A stretch of DNA of 40,631 nt from Gammaproteobacteria bacterium (GCA_013001905.1 JABDLC010000015.1:1-40631), one strand, 5' to 3'; numbered from the stretch's first letter, positions 25,697 through 35,332 are shown. Made by a program: numbers and translations. The notes: generated by a model not told the origin, from the sequence alone.

Positions 25697-26656
25697 GTGA
25701 CGCGCTTTAACATCACTATTGTGCTCGCCTGCGTGTTGCTGGCGATGCTGTTGTGGATCGTCCGCAGCACTGTCGGTGAGTGGACCAACCCGCAACCGCT
25801 GGTCATACCCGATACCGTGGCCACAGAGTCGCAGGCCGTGACTTTCGATCCGGATTTGCCGGTGATTTCATCCGGTGCGTCGCTGGCTGCCTATCTGCGG
25901 GAGAACGGTCTGGGCGGCGCACCGCTGCTGAACGACCTGCAGATCTGGCGTTTGCAGCGGGGTTTTCCTGACGACACGCACTGGCCCACGCAACCGCTGG
26001 TGACACAAAACACGGGAGCGCTGTCTGCGACAGCAGACGGCGCGGAACTCCTGCAGCAGGCTGCTGCGGGCAATATGGCTGCGATGCACCGGCTGGCTGA
26101 AAACAGCAAATTCGAAAACCCGGTTGAGGCGCTCGACTGGTTTGATATGGCGATGGTCAACGGCTCGCTCTATGCGATGCTGCGCACGGCAGACCTGCTG
26201 GCGTCACTCGGCGACCCTGCGCTCGCCGGATTTCGCAGCGACCCGGTATTTGCGCAGGCGCTCAACGAATTACAACAGGCAACACCGCCCCCGCGCGTGC
26301 GCTCACTTGCCTGGAGCATTGCGGCGATCACCGCCGGCGGCTTTGCACTTCTGGACGCTTCACATGCAGACCGTATCAGCAGCCTGACGGCTGATATGGA
26401 TGCTGCCAACATTAACAAGGCCTGCGAACTGGCTCAGAGTTTTGTGCTGGAGACCGCGATGGCGCGTCGCGCACGCGGCGGCGCAGTGTTCTCCACGGAC
26501 CGGCCGCTGTTTGCCGTCAGCGTCGCCGACCCGCAGGATGTGCTGCCGTGTGAAATTCCCGTGCAGCCGCTCGTCGATTTAAGCGGGTGCATTACCGAAC
26601 CCTTCGTCGGGCCCGGCCGTCGTTTATGGCAAATGTATTTTTGTCCGTCACCTTAA
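25697..26656 (+). CDS. Unknown membrane-anchored protein with a Sel1-like helical region
   Basis: I do not recognise this gene. The 319-residue product (GTG at 25697) has one N-terminal membrane helix (about 6-22) and a large domain that should be periplasmic. About residues 110-180 contain helical repeats with an alanine/leucine pattern (ADGAELLQQAAAGNMAAMHR, ALDWFDMAMVNGSLYA) that resemble Sel1/TPR-like repeats. Four Cys sit in the C-terminal third (CELAQ, VLPCEIPV, SGCITEP, and YFCPSP at the very end), so disulfides are possible. It starts 18 bases after ctaA and probably shares its transcript, in the place where ctaB is usually found; the upstream reading within ctaA is rejected. No function is claimed. 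Confidence 0.75.
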   Translation: MTRFNITIVLACVLLAMLLWIVRSTVGEWTNPQPLVIPDTVATESQAVTFDPDLPVISSGASLAAYLRENGLGGAPLLNDLQIWRLQRGFPDDTHWPTQPLVTQNTGALSATADGAELLQQAAAGNMAAMHRLAENSKFENPVEALDWFDMAMVNGSLYAMLRTADLLASLGDPALAGFRSDPVFAQALNELQQATPPPRVRSLAWSIAAITAGGFALLDASHADRISSLTADMDAANINKACELAQSFVLETAMARRARGGAVFSTDRPLFAVSVADPQDVLPCEIPVQPLVDLSGCITEPFVGPGRRLWQMYFCPSP

Positions 26657-26661
26657 TACCG

Positions 26662-26690
26662 CTCACAATACTTTACCCACAGGCTAGACT
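26662..26690 (+). promoter_or_regulatory. Possible promoter of uvrD
   Basis: CTCACA (26662-26667) and TAGACT (26685-26690) are 17 bases apart, each matching 4 of 6 consensus positions. The expected transcription start is close to 26697, the A of the uvrD ATG, so the transcript could be leaderless. No ribosome site precedes that ATG. Confidence 0.35.
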
Positions 26691-26696
26691 GCAGAC

Positions 26697-28874
26697 ATGG
26701 ATGTCACACCCATTATCGACCCGCTCAATGACGCCCAGCGCGAAGCGGTGACCGCGCCGCAGGAGCCCGTCCTGGTCGTCGCCGGCGCCGGCAGCGGCAA
26801 GACCCGGGTGCTGGTGCATCGCATGGCGTGGCTGGTCGAAGTGGAAGGCGTCTCGCCTCACGGCATACTGGCGGTCACGTTCACCAATAAAGCCGCGGCC
26901 GAAATGCGCGGCCGCGTGGAAGAACTCCTGAAGATGCCGGTCAGCAATTTCTGGGTCGGCACCTTTCATGGTCTGGCGCATCGGCTGCTGCGCCGTCATG
27001 CGGAGGCCGCGGGCCTGCCACCGGGTTTTCAGATTCTCGATTCGCAGGATCAGTTAAGGCTGATCAAACGCATCGTGCGGGACATGGAGCTGGATGACAG
27101 CACCTGGTCGCCGAAAGAAGTGCAGTGGTTTATTAACGGCGAAAAAGACGAGGGCCGCCGCCCGGACCACATCGACACCCGCAACGATCAGACCCGCGCG
27201 ATGATGGTCCGCATTTACCGGGTCTACCAGGACATGTGTGACCAGAACGGCCTGGTCGATTTCGCGGAACTGCTGTTGCGCGCGCATGAGCTGTGGCTGA
27301 ACAATCCCGATATTCTCGATCAGTACCGGCGACGCTTCCGCCATTTGCTGGTGGATGAGTTTCAGGACACCAACAGCGTGCAGTACGCATGGCTGCGCGT
27401 GCTGGCCGGCCAGACGGGTACCTTGTTTGCCGTCGGCGACGACGACCAGTCGATTTACCGCTGGCGCGGTGCGCGCGTCGAAAACATGTTCGCGCTCAAA
27501 AAAGAATTCCCGAACATGCGTGAGATTAAGCTCGAGCAAAACTACCGCTCGACATCCACCATCCTGAACGCCGCTAATTCAATCATCGCGCACAACAGCG
27601 AGCGGCTGGGCAAAAACCTCTGGACTGACGGACACGATGGCGACTCGATTCGCCTGTACTCCGCTTATAACGAACGCGATGAGGCGGAGTTTGTTGTCGC
27701 GCGCATCGAAGAGTGGGTCAACGACGGCAATCTGCGCGCCGAATCCGCGGTGCTGTATCGCTCTAACGCGCAGTCACGTGTATTTGAAGAAATGCTGCTC
27801 GCCAAGCAGATTCCGTATCGCGTTTACGGCGGCCTCCGTTTCTTCGAGCGTGCCGAGATTAAAGATGCACTGGCCTATCTGCGGCTGCTCGAAAACCGCG
27901 CGGATGACGCATCCTTCGAGCGGGTCGTGAATCTGCCGACCCGCGGTATCGGCGCCAAGACTGTCAGCGTGATCCGCGAGTACGCCAGCGCCAATGCGAT
28001 GTCGTTGTGGCAATCGGCTACGACGGCCGCCGGGGGCCAGCTCAGCGCGCGCGCCGCAGGCGCAGTGCAACGGTTTCTGGCGCTGATTGAACAACTGGAT
28101 CAGGACACAGCCGAACTCGACCTGGGCGAGGTCGTTGATCACGTGATTGCCCACAGCGGGCTGCTTGAGCATTTTCGCAAAGACCGTGGCGAGCAGGCCG
28201 AGACGCGGGTGGAAAACCTCGAAGAACTCGTGAATGCCGCGCAGTCGTTTGACCCCGACACCGCCGCAGACGACGAGGATGAAATGCCGCCGTTGGCCTC
28301 TTTTCTCGCGCATGCCGCACTGGAGGCCGGCGAGGGCCAGGCCGACAAGTGGGAAGACTGCGTACAGTTGATGACGCTGCATTCGGCCAAAGGCCTCGAA
28401 TTCCCGCTGGTGTTTATCGGCGGGATGGAAGAGGGCCTGTTCCCGCACAAGCGCTCACTTAACGATCCCGGCGGCCTCGAGGAAGAGCGCCGCCTCTGTT
28501 ACGTCGGCATCACCCGCGCGATGCGCAAACTCTATCTGAGTCACGCCGAGCAGCGCCGTATGCACGGTGTCGACAACTACGCCCAGGTGTCCCGCTTTGT
28601 CAGCGAATTGCCGGCTGAATGTATCGAGGAGATCCGGCCCAACATCCGCGTCTCCAGACCCGCATTCGACGGCGGCCGGGCGCGTAATTCGATTCGTGTC
28701 AAAGACTCCGGCGGTGACGTGCGCCTCGGTCAGCGCGTGAGGCACGGCAAATTCGGCGAAGGCGTGGTGCTGAATTACGAAGGCTCGGGCGCGCATGCGC
28801 GGGTGCAGGTGAATTTTGAAAGCGCCGGCACAAAATGGCTGGTCATGTCGTACGCAAATCTCGAACTGATGTAG
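26697..28874 (+). CDS. uvrD: DNA helicase II (UvrD)
   Basis: UvrD is a 3'-5' superfamily 1 helicase that removes cut strands in nucleotide excision and mismatch repair and can pull back RNA polymerase. The 725-residue protein has all SF1A motifs: Walker A GAGSGKT (30-36), TFTNKAAAEMRGR, DEFQDTN (from 220), GDDDQSIYRWRGA, QNYRST, TLHSAKGLEFP and ERRLCYVGITRA. The C-terminal VRHGKFGEGVVL...VQVNFESAGTKWLV is the Tudor-like domain that binds RNA polymerase and marks UvrD rather than Rep. It begins a co-directional run uvrD-trkA-trkH-dctQM. Confidence 0.97.
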   Translation: MDVTPIIDPLNDAQREAVTAPQEPVLVVAGAGSGKTRVLVHRMAWLVEVEGVSPHGILAVTFTNKAAAEMRGRVEELLKMPVSNFWVGTFHGLAHRLLRRHAEAAGLPPGFQILDSQDQLRLIKRIVRDMELDDSTWSPKEVQWFINGEKDEGRRPDHIDTRNDQTRAMMVRIYRVYQDMCDQNGLVDFAELLLRAHELWLNNPDILDQYRRRFRHLLVDEFQDTNSVQYAWLRVLAGQTGTLFAVGDDDQSIYRWRGARVENMFALKKEFPNMREIKLEQNYRSTSTILNAANSIIAHNSERLGKNLWTDGHDGDSIRLYSAYNERDEAEFVVARIEEWVNDGNLRAESAVLYRSNAQSRVFEEMLLAKQIPYRVYGGLRFFERAEIKDALAYLRLLENRADDASFERVVNLPTRGIGAKTVSVIREYASANAMSLWQSATTAAGGQLSARAAGAVQRFLALIEQLDQDTAELDLGEVVDHVIAHSGLLEHFRKDRGEQAETRVENLEELVNAAQSFDPDTAADDEDEMPPLASFLAHAALEAGEGQADKWEDCVQLMTLHSAKGLEFPLVFIGGMEEGLFPHKRSLNDPGGLEEERRLCYVGITRAMRKLYLSHAEQRRMHGVDNYAQVSRFVSELPAECIEEIRPNIRVSRPAFDGGRARNSIRVKDSGGDVRLGQRVRHGKFGEGVVLNYEGSGAHARVQVNFESAGTKWLVMSYANLELM

Positions 28875-28923
28875 AGAAAAACAGGGTAAAATACGCCCCG
28901 CCCGACAAAGCGCATATCTGCCA

Positions 28924-30288
28924 ATGAATATTCTTATCCTCGGGGCCGGCAAGGTCGGCTCCAACGTCGCTCACCAGCTGGCTCGTGAAGAAGCCAATCG
29001 GGTCACCATCGTTGATACTGATTCCGGAGCACTGCGTGAATTGCAGGACCGCCTGGATGTGCGCACGGTCATCGGCCATGCGGCGTATCCCGACGTGCTC
29101 GAGCGGGCAGGGGCCAGCCGCGCCGACATGATTATCGCGCTCACCGATTCTGATGAGCTCAACATGGTCATCTGTCAGATTGCCTACACACTGTTCGATA
29201 CGCCGACCAAAATCGCCCGCATTCGCGCACCGGAATACATCAATGCGCCGAACCTGTTTCAGAGCGAGCACATGCCCGTCGATGTCTGCATCAGCCCGGA
29301 GCAACTGGTCACTGACAATATCGAGCAACTGATTCATTACCCGGGCGCATTTCAGGTGCTGGAATTCGCTGACGGCAAAGTACGGCTCGTCGGTGTGCGC
29401 GCACACGAGGGCGGTTTGCTGGTCAATCAACAGATTAAAAATCTGGACGATCACCTGCCGAATGTTGAAGCTCGGGTGGCGGCGATTTATCGCGGTGGCT
29501 ATCCGCTACCTGTTGACGGCGACACCACGATCGAAAAGGGCGACGAGGTATTTTTTATCGCGGCGCGCAAAGACATCCGCGTGGTGATGAGTGAAATTCG
29601 CAAACTTGAGGAACCGGTGCGCCGGGTAGTCATCGCGGGCGGCGGCAATATCGGCTATCGCCTTGCCAAAGCGCTCGAGAAGACCAATCAGGTCAAGATT
29701 ATCGAACGTGACCGTGAGCGGGCGCGCGTGCTGTCGGAACGCCTGGGCAGCAGCATCGTGCTGTGCGGTGACGCAGCCGACGAGGCGCTGATGCTCGAAG
29801 AAAATGTCGATACCGCCGATATTTTTGTGGCGATTACCAATGCGGAAGAAGCCAACATTTTGTCATCCATGCTTGCCAAACGACTGGGCTGCAAAAAGGT
29901 GATGGCGCTGATTAACCGGCCGTCGTACGCCGCACTGGTGGAGTCGGGCAACATCGATGTCGCCATTTCTCCGCAGCAAGTCACCATCGGCTCGCTACTT
30001 GCCTATGTGCGTCGCGGTGACGTGGTGCGCGTACACTCACTGCGCCGCGGACGCGCTGAGGCGATCGAAGCCATCGCGCACGGCGAGTCGGGCAAGTCCA
30101 AGGTCGTCGGTCGCACCATCGAAGAAATCAAACTGCCCAAGGGCACGACCATATGCACCATCGTGCGTGAGGATGAGGTCATGCAGGCACATCATGACCT
30201 CGTCGTGGAAGAAGATGACCACGTCATCCTGTTCATGACCGACCGGCGCCACATCGACGAAGTGGAGCGCGTTTTCGCGGCGCGCTGA
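28924..30288 (+). CDS. trkA: TrkA, NAD-binding regulatory subunit of the Trk potassium transporter
   Basis: TrkA forms a cytoplasmic gating ring on TrkH and senses NAD(H) and nucleotides. The 454-residue product has two RCK-N/Rossmann domains: MNILILGAGKVGSNVAHQLA (1-20) and RVVIAGGGNIGYRLAKALE (about 236-254), each followed by an acidic ribose-binding residue (VDTD, IERD) and a TrkA-C domain. This double layout is the usual proteobacterial TrkA. A TAAAAT (28887-28892) could be a -10 box 31 bases before the start but lacks a good -35. trkH follows after 14 bases. Confidence 0.97.
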   Translation: MNILILGAGKVGSNVAHQLAREEANRVTIVDTDSGALRELQDRLDVRTVIGHAAYPDVLERAGASRADMIIALTDSDELNMVICQIAYTLFDTPTKIARIRAPEYINAPNLFQSEHMPVDVCISPEQLVTDNIEQLIHYPGAFQVLEFADGKVRLVGVRAHEGGLLVNQQIKNLDDHLPNVEARVAAIYRGGYPLPVDGDTTIEKGDEVFFIAARKDIRVVMSEIRKLEEPVRRVVIAGGGNIGYRLAKALEKTNQVKIIERDRERARVLSERLGSSIVLCGDAADEALMLEENVDTADIFVAITNAEEANILSSMLAKRLGCKKVMALINRPSYAALVESGNIDVAISPQQVTIGSLLAYVRRGDVVRVHSLRRGRAEAIEAIAHGESGKSKVVGRTIEEIKLPKGTTICTIVREDEVMQAHHDLVVEEDDHVILFMTDRRHIDEVERVFAAR

Positions 30289-30302
30289 ACGTTACCGATA
30301 CG

Positions 30303-31754
30303 ATGCGTTTTGCCGTAGTCCAACGTCTTCTCGGTTTGTTGATGCTGATGTTCAGCATCACGATGCTGCCACCTGTTGCTATCTCGTATTACTACAACGA
30401 CGGCGGTGCGAACGCGTTTCTGTACAGCTTCGGCGCCACTATCGTTGCCGGGCTGACGATCTGGTTTCCGGTGCGCCACCGCACTGAAGAACTGCGATTG
30501 CGCGACGGCTTTCTCGTCGTCGCCGCGTTCTGGTTCGGCCTCGGCAGCGTCGGCGCGCTGCCGCTGTTATTTCTCGAAGCACCGGTACTGAGCTTCACCG
30601 ATGCGATTTTTGAGGCGATGTCCGGCCTGACAACCACGGGTGCAACCGTGCTGACAGGGCTGGACGATCTGCCACGCTCGCTGCTGTATTACCGCCAGCA
30701 ACTGCAGTGGCTGGGCGGTATGGGCATCATTGTGCTGGCTGTCGCCGTGTTACCCATGCTCGGCGTCGGCGGCATGCAGTTGTACCGTGCTGAAATTGCC
30801 GGCCCGGTGAAAGACACCAAGCTCACACCGCGCATTACCGAAACTGCGAAAGCGCTCTGGTTCATCTATCTGGCCCTGACGGCTGCCTGTGGCGCGTCGT
30901 ATTACGCGGCCGGCATGGGCGGCTTCGATGCGCTGTGTCACGCGTTCAGCACGGTAGCCATCGGCGGGTTCTCGACCCATGACGCAAGCATCGGCTATTT
31001 CAACAGCACCACCATCAACTCGGTCGCCATCGTGTTCATGTTTATCGCCGGCATCAATTTTTCGCTGCACTTTCTGGCACTGCGGTCTGTCAGTCTGGGC
31101 GCCTATCTGCGCGATTCCGAGTTTCGCGCGTACGCCAAAGGCATGTTTGCCTTAGCCGTAACCGTCATCGGCTTTCTCTACGTCGCCGGCGATTACGGCT
31201 CGTGGCAGAACACCATTAACCAGGGTTTGTTCCAGGTGGTGTCGATCGCGACAACGACAGGCTTCACAACCACTGACTACTCCGCATGGCCGGGCGCGCT
31301 GCCGGTGCTGCTGTTGTTCGCGAGTTTTGTCGGCGGCTGCGCCGGTTCGACCGGCGGCGGCATGAAAGTCATGCGCTGCCTGTTGCTGTACCGGCAGGGC
31401 GTCCGCGAAATCAAACGACTCGTGCACCCGAATGCCGAGATACCGGTCAAGCTCGGCGGCAACCCGGTGCCGGCGCGCGTTATCGAATCGGTCTGGGGCT
31501 TTTTCGCTGTGTACGTATTTGTATTCGCCGTGATGATGGTGATGCTGTTGTTTGACGGTGTCGATCAGGTCACGGCTTTCTCCGCGATCGCCGCCTCGCT
31601 CAATAACCTCGGCCCCGGTCTGGGCGAGGTCGCGTCCGGCTTCGGCGGGCTCAGCGACCTCAGCAAGTGGGTCTGTGTGATCGCGATGGTGCTCGGCCGG
31701 CTGGAGATTTTTACGTTGCTCGTACTGGTCTCTCCCACTTTCTGGGAACAGTAA
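30303..31754 (+). CDS. trkH: TrkH, potassium-translocating membrane subunit
   Basis: A 483-residue polytopic inner-membrane K+ transporter. The four selectivity-filter loops of the MPM repeats are visible: MSGLTTTGATVLTG, FSTVAIGGFSTHD, IATTTGFTTTDYS and LNNLGPGLGEV. The conserved GGCAGSTGGGMKVMR after the third pore loop and the IFTLLVLVSPTFW end are standard for TrkH. With TrkA it forms the low-affinity constitutive potassium uptake system, used in osmotic adjustment. The next gene starts nine bases after its stop, so the TRAP genes may be transcribed with it. Confidence 0.97.
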   Translation: MRFAVVQRLLGLLMLMFSITMLPPVAISYYYNDGGANAFLYSFGATIVAGLTIWFPVRHRTEELRLRDGFLVVAAFWFGLGSVGALPLLFLEAPVLSFTDAIFEAMSGLTTTGATVLTGLDDLPRSLLYYRQQLQWLGGMGIIVLAVAVLPMLGVGGMQLYRAEIAGPVKDTKLTPRITETAKALWFIYLALTAACGASYYAAGMGGFDALCHAFSTVAIGGFSTHDASIGYFNSTTINSVAIVFMFIAGINFSLHFLALRSVSLGAYLRDSEFRAYAKGMFALAVTVIGFLYVAGDYGSWQNTINQGLFQVVSIATTTGFTTTDYSAWPGALPVLLLFASFVGGCAGSTGGGMKVMRCLLLYRQGVREIKRLVHPNAEIPVKLGGNPVPARVIESVWGFFAVYVFVFAVMMVMLLFDGVDQVTAFSAIAASLNNLGPGLGEVASGFGGLSDLSKWVCVIAMVLGRLEIFTLLVLVSPTFWEQ

Positions 31755-31763
31755 ACGCAGCAC

Positions 31764-32291
31764 ATGCGTGCGCTGGCTGCAAAACTTGAGCAAATCTGCC
31801 GCGTGACCGGGCGCGCCGTGGCCTGGCTGTGCCTCGCCATGGTGATCGTCACCGGCATCGTGGTCGTTGACCGTTACGTCTTTAATAGCGGCTCAATCCG
31901 CTTACAGGAATCGGTCACGTTCATGCACGCCGTGGTTTTCATGCTCGCCGCGGGTTATACGCTGGCCGCCGGCGATCACGTGCGGGTCGATGTGTTTTAC
32001 GGCTCCATGTCAGCGCGCGGTCGTGCGCTGGTCGATTTGCTCGGCAGCCTGTTGCTGCTGTTTCCTTTCTGCCTGTTCATACTCTGGTCCAGCTGGGATT
32101 TTGTCAGCGTTTCCTGGTCTATCCGCGAAGCATCACAGGAAGCGGGCGGGCTGCCGTATCCGTTTTTGCCGCTGATGAAAAGCTGTATCCCGCTGACCAT
32201 GATCCTGCTCATGCTGCAGGGCTGTAGCATGATTCTGACAAGTATAGCGACGCTGGCTGAGGCGTCGGGCGACCCGAGCGGAGTTAACTGA
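31764..32291 (+). CDS. TRAP transporter small membrane subunit (DctQ type)
   Basis: The 175-residue protein has four predicted helices, with RYVFNSGSIRLQES after helix 1 and GDHVRVDVFYG in the middle; both are the DctQ signatures. It joins the large subunit DctM in an Na+-driven solute importer. The gene pairs with dctM (2-base gap) and follows trkH by nine bases. Together with the binding protein at 33677-34762 it looks like the COG4663/4664 group (keto-acid, mannitol or chloroaromatic type names); the actual substrate cannot be told. Confidence 0.92.
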   Translation: MRALAAKLEQICRVTGRAVAWLCLAMVIVTGIVVVDRYVFNSGSIRLQESVTFMHAVVFMLAAGYTLAAGDHVRVDVFYGSMSARGRALVDLLGSLLLLFPFCLFILWSSWDFVSVSWSIREASQEAGGLPYPFLPLMKSCIPLTMILLMLQGCSMILTSIATLAEASGDPSGVN

Positions 32292-32293
32292 GC

Positions 32294-33667
32294 GTGAGCT
32301 GGCTCAGCTTCGTCATGTTTGCCGCGGTGGTAGTCATACTGCTGGCCGGTTACCCCGTCGCCTTCACACTGGCCGGCACTGCACTGGCCTTCGCCGCGAT
32401 CGGTATCGCGGGCGGCTTCTTCGACGCGGTGTTTCTCGAGACGATGCCGAACCGTATCTTCGGCGTCATGAACAACGTCACTCTGATCGCGGTGCCGCTG
32501 TTTGTGTTTATGGGCGTCACGCTGGAACGGGCGCGCATCGCTGAGGACCTGCTGGAAACCCTGAGCATGCTGATGGGGCGGCTGCGCGGCGGTCTCGGTA
32601 TCGCCGTCATTCTGGTCGGCACACTGATGGCTGCCAGCACCGGCATCGTCGGCGCAACCGTCGTCACCATGGGGCTGCTGTCACTACCAACCATGTTGAA
32701 ACGCGGGTATGCCCCCGGCGTTGCGACCGGCACCATCACCGCCGCCGGCACACTCGGGCAGATCATTCCGCCCTCTATCATTCTCGTCCTGCTCGGTGAT
32801 GTGCTGTCATCCGCGTATCAGCAGGCGCAACTGGCGCAGGGCAACTTCAGACCGGCGACCGTGTCGGTCGGCGACTTGTTTATCGGCGCCTTGCTACCCG
32901 GTCTGTTGCTGGTGGGGCTGTACATCGCCTGGCTGCTGATCATGGCGATCGCACGCCCCGACAGCATGCCGGCCTGGGAACAACCGGCTGAGCAGAAACC
33001 CAAAGGCCTGTGGCTGCAGATAGGCGGTGCATTGTTGCCGGCATTCGGGTTGATACTGGCAGTGCTCGGCTCAATCATCTTCGGCTTCGCCACGCCCACT
33101 GAAGCGGCGGGTGTGGGCGCCTTCGGCGGGCTGCTGCTCGCCACCGCACGCGGGCAAATGAACCTCGCCCGTCTGTACGATATTTGCAAGACCACGGCGC
33201 GCTTCACGAGCATGGTATTTCTGATTCTGCTCGGTGCCTCGATGTTTTCGCTGGTGTTCCGCGGCTACGGCGGCGACGAAGTGATCCAGGAATTTCTTAC
33301 CACCTTGCCCGGCGGCCGCGTAACCGCATTGCTGGTCGTGATGCTGGTGATGTTTCTGATGGGCTTCGTGCTCGACTTTATTGAGATCACCTTTGTGGTG
33401 GTGCCGATCGTCGGCCCGGCTCTGCTCGCGATGGGTGTAGACCCCGTCTGGCTTGGCATCATGATTGCGATCAATCTGCAGACGTCGTTTCTGACGCCGC
33501 CGTTTGGCTTTGCCCTCTTTTATCTGCGCAGCGTCGCACCGGAATCCGTAAAAACGACAGACATTTATAAAGGGGCTCTGCCGTTCGTGGGCATTCAGCT
33601 GCTCGCGTTGGTGCTACTTGCCGTCTGGCCCGAGCTGGCCACCTGGTTACCGCAACAGTTTAAATAG
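32294..33667 (+). CDS. TRAP transporter large membrane subunit (DctM type)
   Basis: The 457-residue DctM protein forms the transport channel with about 12 helices. GIVGATVVTMGLLSLPTMLKRGY, the SIILVLLGDVL region and the C-terminal FVLDFIEITFVVVPI, NLQTSFLTPPFGFALFYL are family hallmarks. The inserted loop (about 175-235) is a little longer than in DctM of C4-dicarboxylate systems, which is usual for the FcbT3/TakQM group. GTG at 32294 follows the dctQ stop by two bases. Its 3' end faces the convergent dctP with a 9-base gap. Confidence 0.95.
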   Translation: MSWLSFVMFAAVVVILLAGYPVAFTLAGTALAFAAIGIAGGFFDAVFLETMPNRIFGVMNNVTLIAVPLFVFMGVTLERARIAEDLLETLSMLMGRLRGGLGIAVILVGTLMAASTGIVGATVVTMGLLSLPTMLKRGYAPGVATGTITAAGTLGQIIPPSIILVLLGDVLSSAYQQAQLAQGNFRPATVSVGDLFIGALLPGLLLVGLYIAWLLIMAIARPDSMPAWEQPAEQKPKGLWLQIGGALLPAFGLILAVLGSIIFGFATPTEAAGVGAFGGLLLATARGQMNLARLYDICKTTARFTSMVFLILLGASMFSLVFRGYGGDEVIQEFLTTLPGGRVTALLVVMLVMFLMGFVLDFIEITFVVVPIVGPALLAMGVDPVWLGIMIAINLQTSFLTPPFGFALFYLRSVAPESVKTTDIYKGALPFVGIQLLALVLLAVWPELATWLPQQFK

Positions 33668-33676
33668 CGCTGACCG

Positions 33677-34762
33677 CTACAACGACCGCGTATCCAGGTA
33701 GGCCTTTTCAGACAGCGCCGTCCAGCGTGCGAGCTTCTGCCTCCAGTCCTGAAACGAGGTGTTAATCCGCGCCGCCTGCGGATCCCGCGCGACCAGTTCG
33801 GCAATTATTTCATCCACATACTGGCGCAGCTCACGGATCACATCGTCGGGAAAACGGCGCAGCTCGATATCGGGATTCTCTTCGATGGCCGCGAGGGCGT
33901 CCGCATTACGCGCGGTGTACTCGGCCATCATCGTTTCATTCAGCGTGGCCGCAGCCAGCTGCAATATCATGCGCAGGTCATCGGGTAACTGCGCCAGTGC
34001 ATCGCTGTTGACGATCAATTCCAGAGTCGGGCCGGGCTCGTGCCACCCCGGCGAGTAGTAATAACGCGCGGTTTCCTGCAGGCCAAGACTCTGATCGTTG
34101 TAAGGGCCGACCCATTCGGAGGCATCGATCACGCCGGTTTGCAGTGAAGTAAATAATTCGGATGCCGGCAGCGTCACCGGTGTGCCGCCTGCCCGCGCGA
34201 GGGCCTCACCGCCGATACCGGGAATGCGCATACGCAAACCTTTCAGGTCAGCGATGCTGTTGATCTCGCGGTTAAACCAGCCGCCCATCTGCACGCCCGT
34301 GTTGCCGGCCGGGAACGGCACCAGATTGAAATTCGCATAGAGCTCCCGCCACAGGTCCAGACCGCCGCCTTCGTAAAGCCAGCCATTCATTTCGAGCACG
34401 GTCATCCCGAACGGGATCGTGGTGAAAAACTGTGCGGCCTCAGATTTGCCTTTCCAGTAGTAGGCAGCCCCGTGACCCATCTCGACGGTGCCGCGACTGA
34501 CGGTGTCGAACACCTCCAGCGGCGGCACCAGTTCACCCCCGGCGTACACTTTAATTTTGAGCCGCCCGCCCGATGCCGTTTCGATCTGCTCGACCATGCG
34601 CATCACGCCGGTCTGCATACCGGGGAAGCCCGGCGGCCAGGTCGTGACCATTTTCCATTCGAACGTTTCCGCTGCGCCGTCCGGGCCCGCACTCTCCTGC
34701 GGGCCGGCACACCCGGCCAGTGCCAGCGCACCGGCACCTGTCAGCACATCACGTCTTTTCAT
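33677..34762 (-). CDS. TRAP transporter substrate-binding protein with a Tat lipoprotein signal
   Basis: The 361-residue protein is a periplasmic TRAP binding protein of the TakP/FcbT1 type (EMGHGAAYYWKGKSEAAQFF, then LRMRIPGIGGEALARAGG with the ligand-binding Arg). Starting at ATG 34762, the N-terminus MKRRDVLTGAGALALAGC has twin arginines at residues 3-4 and a lipobox LAGC with Cys18. It should therefore be exported folded by Tat and lipid-anchored. A longer start at 34819 would bury the signal and is rejected. The binding-protein gene is on the opposite strand and convergent with dctQM, an uncommon layout. The tatABC genes lie 0.6 kb away. The ligand is unknown, perhaps a keto acid by family. 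Confidence 0.92.
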   Translation of the reverse strand: MKRRDVLTGAGALALAGCAGPQESAGPDGAAETFEWKMVTTWPPGFPGMQTGVMRMVEQIETASGGRLKIKVYAGGELVPPLEVFDTVSRGTVEMGHGAAYYWKGKSEAAQFFTTIPFGMTVLEMNGWLYEGGGLDLWRELYANFNLVPFPAGNTGVQMGGWFNREINSIADLKGLRMRIPGIGGEALARAGGTPVTLPASELFTSLQTGVIDASEWVGPYNDQSLGLQETARYYYSPGWHEPGPTLELIVNSDALAQLPDDLRMILQLAAATLNETMMAEYTARNADALAAIEENPDIELRRFPDDVIRELRQYVDEIIAELVARDPQAARINTSFQDWRQKLARWTALSEKAYLDTRSL

Positions 34763-34885
34763 TGCAGGGTTCTCTTCACGGTTGTCGTTATCAGGCGGCG
34801 GTTTTTCAGCGCTCCGCAACGCGCGGAACAGCAGGCAGTGTAGTCCGCGCTTGTTCGCTCCGCCACACTGCGCGAGACTTCGCTC

Positions 34886-35332
34886 ATGATCGGATTGCTA
34901 CAACGAGTCAGTTCGGCCTCCGTGGATGTCGACGGCGAACGAATCGCCGCCATCGATCACGGACTGCTGGTGCTGGTCGGGGTCGAACGGGGCGACAGCG
35001 AAGATGAAGCGCGTCGCCTTGCTGAACGACTGCTGAATTATCGCGTCTTCAGCGACACCGCCGGCAAGATGAACCTGTCCCTGCGCGATACCGGCGGTGC
35101 GATCCTGCTCGTGCCGCAGTTCACGCTGGCGGCTGATACACGCAAAGGCAACCGGCCCGGATTCAGCGCGGCCGCGGAACCCGGTCGCGGCCAGGCATTA
35201 TTCGACTGTCTGGTTGAAGCCGTGCAGATGCAGCACGGTGAGGTGGCTACAGGGCGTTTCGGGGCCGATATGTCGGTATCTTTATGTAATGAAGGCCCTG
35301 TCACAATCAGTCTGCATGTCACGCCACAGTAA
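34886..35332 (+). CDS. dtd: D-aminoacyl-tRNA deacylase
   Basis: Dtd removes D-amino acids (and glycine from tRNA-Ala) that were wrongly attached to tRNA. The 148-residue product has LLQRVSSASVDVDGE at the start, the PQFTLAADTRKGNRPGFS motif and the cis Gly-Pro motif NEGPVTISL. In E. coli the first motif is SQFTL; here Ser is replaced by Pro. The active site uses the cis Gly-Pro backbone mainly, so activity is still likely. It is divergent from the TRAP binding-protein gene (123-base gap) and 65 bases upstream of tatA, with which it may share a transcript. Confidence 0.95.
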   Translation: MIGLLQRVSSASVDVDGERIAAIDHGLLVLVGVERGDSEDEARRLAERLLNYRVFSDTAGKMNLSLRDTGGAILLVPQFTLAADTRKGNRPGFSAAAEPGRGQALFDCLVEAVQMQHGEVATGRFGADMSVSLCNEGPVTISLHVTPQ

